The notes beneath the pieces were generated by a model. The model had not been told where the DNA came from and searched no databases. It saw only the letters and a program-made list of their open reading frames with translations. A stretch of 6,302 bases of DNA, taken from Flavobacteriales bacterium UBA7690 (GTDB taxonomy: Bacteria; Bacteroidota; Bacteroidia; Flavobacteriales_F; PHOS-HE28). Numbering within the stretch: the first letter of the stretch is position 1; each line of letters opens with the position of its first letter. Below, piece after piece: positions 4,140 to 6,302 of the stretch. Location: positions 1 to 6,302 of the forward strand of contig DLGQ01000037.1 in assembly GCA_002482775.1 (NCBI GenBank), written 5' to 3'. A program made the translations under genes and the position numbers.

Positions 4140-6302
4140 CTAGCGCTGCACCATGATCTTGATCACTTGTTGTTCACCGTTGCGGGTTGCGAGCAAGTAG
4201 TACGCGCCTGATGCTACATCGCTCAGGTCCATGTCCATGGTGCGTTGACCAACCATGGTGAATGGCGCCATCACTTCTTGACCAAGGCTATTGCGGAGGC
4301 TTATGCGCAAGGGTGTGGCATCCGTGTTCGATGGGCGGAGCTGGAACAAGCCATTGTTCGGGTTCGGCTGCACGGCGAGCCATTCGTCCGCAACACCATC
4401 GTTCGTTGTGATGCCGGTGTTGAAGTCCACGGTCACGGTCGCACAGCTCGTGAGTTCGCAGCCACCGAGCATCACTGTAACGCAAAGCTCCACAGCACCG
4501 GGTGTGTTGTCCGCTTCAGCGACCAGTACGAAGGCGTTGTTGTCAGCACTTGTCCATCCGTTCGGAAGTTCCCACGTGTAGCTGGTGGCGTTGGCCACGG
4601 GTGTGATCACGTAGGCGTTGCTGCTGTTGCCGAGTATGGCGGTGGCTCCTGCTACGGACCCGATCGTGAGCGTTGTTCCGCTGCAACCGCAGTTCGCACC
4701 ACGCACGTCGTTCACGGTGCAAGCAAGACCGTCGTCACACGGTGTGCCGGGAAGCGCTGCGCCACCGATCACTCCCAGGCAATCGATCACCTGACCGGCA
4801 CAATCGCAATTGGCGGTGTACACGTCGTTGCCCGTGTTCGCATCGTTGTCATCGCAGGGTGTGCCGGGTTGTGCGCTTCCACCTGCTGTACCTTCACAAT
4901 CCGTAGCCAGTGTTCCTGCGCAAATGCAGTTCGCGGCATACACGTCATTGCTCGTGTTGGCGTTGCCATCATCGCAGGGCGAACCTACGTTGCTCGTACC
5001 ACCGGCCACGCCTTCACAGTCCAGCGGCAACCCGGCACAGTTGCAATCCGCGCCGTACGTATCGTTACCGGTCGTAGCGTCGTTGTCATCGCATGGAAAA
5101 CCGGGCAATGCGAAGCCGCCGATCGCGCCTTCGCAGTCGATCGTCTGTCCTACGCAGGTGCAGAAGCTGTTCCAAGTGTCGTTACCGGTATCCGGGTCGT
5201 TGTCGTTGCACGGCGTTCCGGGTTGGGCGGAACCACCAGGTACACCGGCACAATCGTTCGCGGCCACACCCAGGCAAGCGCAGTTCGTGGTGAACACATC
5301 ACCTGTGGTAAGCGGGTTGCCATCGTTGCACGGTGTGCCGGGCAGTTGTGCGCCACCCGCATTTCCGGCGCAATCCAAGGGCAGGCCCGCACACACACAG
5401 TTCGCGCTGTACGTGTCGTTCCCAGTGGTGTTATCGTTGTCATCGCACGGCGTTCCGGGCTGTGCGGAGCCACCGGGTACACCGGCGCAATCCGTGGTGA
5501 TCGTTCCTACACATTGGCAGTTGGCGTTGTACGCATCCCCACCGCTCAATGGGTTACCATCATCGCATGGGGTCCCCGGACCGGTATTTCCACCGACCAC
5601 TCCAAGACAGTCGATCAATTGACCAGCACAGGTGCAATTCGCCGTGTACACATCGTTGCCCGTGTTCGCATCATTGTCATTGCACGCGGAACCGATCGTT
5701 GCGCCTCCGCCGATCACCCCAAGGCAATCGTACGCTTGGCCTACACACTGGCAGCTGGCGTTGTACACATCACCACCCGTGGCGGGGTTGTTGTCGTCAC
5801 ATGGGATACCGGGGGCGTTACCACCACCGGGTATCCCGGCGCAATCGAGCGGCAGGCCTACGCACTGGCAATTGGCCGTCCATGTATCGTTGCCGGTGGT
5901 CGCATTGTTGTCGTTGCACGGCGTTCCGGGAAGCGCGGTGCCGTTGTTCACACCTGCACAATCCTGTGGGGTGTTGCCGTTGATCACAACCGCGTAATCC
6001 TCCGTTTCACCGAACTCATGGCTGAAGCAGGGATCGACCACCGCGATCACTCCGCCGCTTTCGCGCACGCCGCGAACCCGCATCAGCGTGGATCCAAGCG
6101 GTGCGTTGGCGGGTACGGTGAAGTTGATGTTGCGGACCTCGTTGGACGTGTTGTTGATGAACGATCCAAGGCGTTCGTTCTCCTCGAACACATTGTTCCT
6201 GTTGTAGTCGATCCACGCGGAATAGTGTACACCCGTTTGCGTGCCTGCAGTGATGGTGAGCACGCGTTGTGCGTTGCGCGAAAGCGGTGTGCTGAACTGC
6301 GC
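4140..6302 (-). CDS. T9SS-secreted protein: GEVED domain, 11 Cys/Asp-rich repeats, PKD-like domain, sorting domain (5' partial)
   Basis: The visible part is 720 codons plus a TAG stop. The frame is open through the right edge (AQFSTPLSRNAQRVL...), so the signal peptide and N-terminus are missing and the GTG at 6263 is internal. Numbering from the edge, residues about 10-110 form a GEVED domain (WIDYNRNNVFEENERLG ... GETEDYAVVI), common in Bacteroidota secreted proteins. Residues about 114-545 are eleven tandem units of 39-40 residues. Each has the pattern DC-x13-C-x15-C-x-C and an acidic stretch such as CDDNDATTGND. A PKD-like domain follows (about 546-627, with ATSYTWELPNGW). The last ~80 residues are a type A T9SS sorting domain (VQPNPNNGLFQL ... 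GAYYLLATRNGEQQVIKIMVQR). The protein should be exported by Sec, passed through T9SS and attached to or released from the cell surface. A structural or adhesive role is inferred; no enzyme domain is visible. Confidence 0.93.
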   Translation of the reverse strand, partial: AQFSTPLSRNAQRVLTITAGTQTGVHYSAWIDYNRNNVFEENERLGSFINNTSNEVRNINFTVPANAPLGSTLMRVRGVRESGGVIAVVDPCFSHEFGETEDYAVVINGNTPQDCAGVNNGTALPGTPCNDNNATTGNDTWTANCQCVGLPLDCAGIPGGGNAPGIPCDDNNPATGGDVYNASCQCVGQAYDCLGVIGGGATIGSACNDNDANTGNDVYTANCTCAGQLIDCLGVVGGNTGPGTPCDDGNPLSGGDAYNANCQCVGTITTDCAGVPGGSAQPGTPCDDNDNTTGNDTYSANCVCAGLPLDCAGNAGGAQLPGTPCNDGNPLTTGDVFTTNCACLGVAANDCAGVPGGSAQPGTPCNDNDPDTGNDTWNSFCTCVGQTIDCEGAIGGFALPGFPCDDNDATTGNDTYGADCNCAGLPLDCEGVAGGTSNVGSPCDDGNANTSNDVYAANCICAGTLATDCEGTAGGSAQPGTPCDDNDANTGNDVYTANCDCAGQVIDCLGVIGGAALPGTPCDDGLACTVNDVRGANCGCSGTTLTIGSVAGATAILGNSSNAYVITPVANATSYTWELPNGWTSADNNAFVLVAEADNTPGAVELCVTVMLGGCELTSCATVTVDFNTGITTNDGVADEWLAVQPNPNNGLFQLRPSNTDATPLRISLRNSLGQEVMAPFTMVGQRTMDMDLSDVASGAYYLLATRNGEQQVIKIMVQR
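4143..4379 (-). other. T9SS type A C-terminal sorting domain
   Basis: This stretch encodes the final ~79 residues of the secreted protein. It shows the three usual blocks: PNPNNGLF near its start, a central ISLRNSLGQEV strand pair, and a SGAYYLLATRNGEQQVIKIMVQR-type end with the terminal basic residue. These match the Por secretion/type A sorting domain recognised by the T9SS sortase machinery. Confidence 0.93.
4668..5963 (-). repeat. Tandem array of eleven 117-120-bp coding repeats
   Basis: On the minus strand, unit starts (first base of each DC pair) lie near 5963, 5846, 5729, 5612, 5492, 5375, 5255, 5138, 5021, 4901 and 4784, and the array ends near 4668. Unit lengths are 39, 39, 39, 40, 39, 40, 39, 39, 40, 39 and 39 codons. 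The consensus is D-C-x-G-x-x-G-G-x-x-x-x-G-[ST]-P-C-[DN]-D, then Asn/Asp/Thr-rich, then [DT]-x-[YWF]-x-x-x-C-x-C-x-G. Every unit keeps four cysteines; the last unit has a fifth. Nucleotide identity is high in places: the segments encoding NDANTGNDVYTANC in units 3 and 10 are nearly identical. Confidence 0.93.

Noticed and set aside
4810..5622. Long plus-strand open frame (270 codons) rich in Pro/Ser repeats
   Set aside because: It lies antisense to the Cys/Asp-rich array and is open only because the same 117-120-bp unit recurs; its periodicity is a shadow of the real gene.
4668..5963. CRISPR-like or noncoding tandem repeat interpretation of the array
   Set aside because: The units are 117-120 bp, in frame, with protein-level conservation of cysteines and aspartates; there are no short identical repeats separated by unique spacers.

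Overview
The window looks like a chromosomal segment of a GC-rich Bacteroidota bacterium, most likely a Flavobacteriales-type lineage. The main evidence is a secreted protein ending in a type IX secretion (T9SS) type A C-terminal sorting domain and carrying a GEVED domain. Supporting evidence is two signal peptides of the LxAQ kind and the lack of obvious Shine-Dalgarno sites. The GC-rich codon use fits lineages often recovered as environmental or wastewater genomes, but that placement is inference.

Layout, left to right. Positions 2-112 hold the 3' end of a plus-strand gene whose last 36 residues resemble the C-terminus of a PIN-domain (VapC-like) nuclease. It overlaps tail-to-tail with the next gene. 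Positions 105-1544 and 1586-3031 are two adjacent minus-strand genes, probably one operon transcribed right to left. Both encode a signal peptide, about seven TPR-like helical repeats, a short coiled coil and a three-helix, histidine-rich membrane module. Their C-terminal modules are almost identical (5 differences in 116 residues, no gaps), whereas their TPR regions are strongly diverged. Positions 3032-3426 hold no convincing gene, but contain a strong hairpin terminator. Positions 3427-3984 (minus) encode a small lipoprotein with a SnoaL/NTF2-like fold. Positions 4140-6302 (minus, cut by the window edge) encode a large T9SS-secreted protein: GEVED domain, eleven 39-40-residue Cys/Asp-rich repeats, a PKD-like domain and the sorting domain.

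All complete genes read on the minus strand, but terminators separate them into three transcription units: the secreted repeat protein, the lipoprotein and the TPR-membrane pair. The sequence gives no direct functional link between the units. The most unusual items are the TPR/3-TM paralog pair with its conserved, unnamed membrane module, and the Cys/Asp-rich repeat array with a higher-order duplication pattern.
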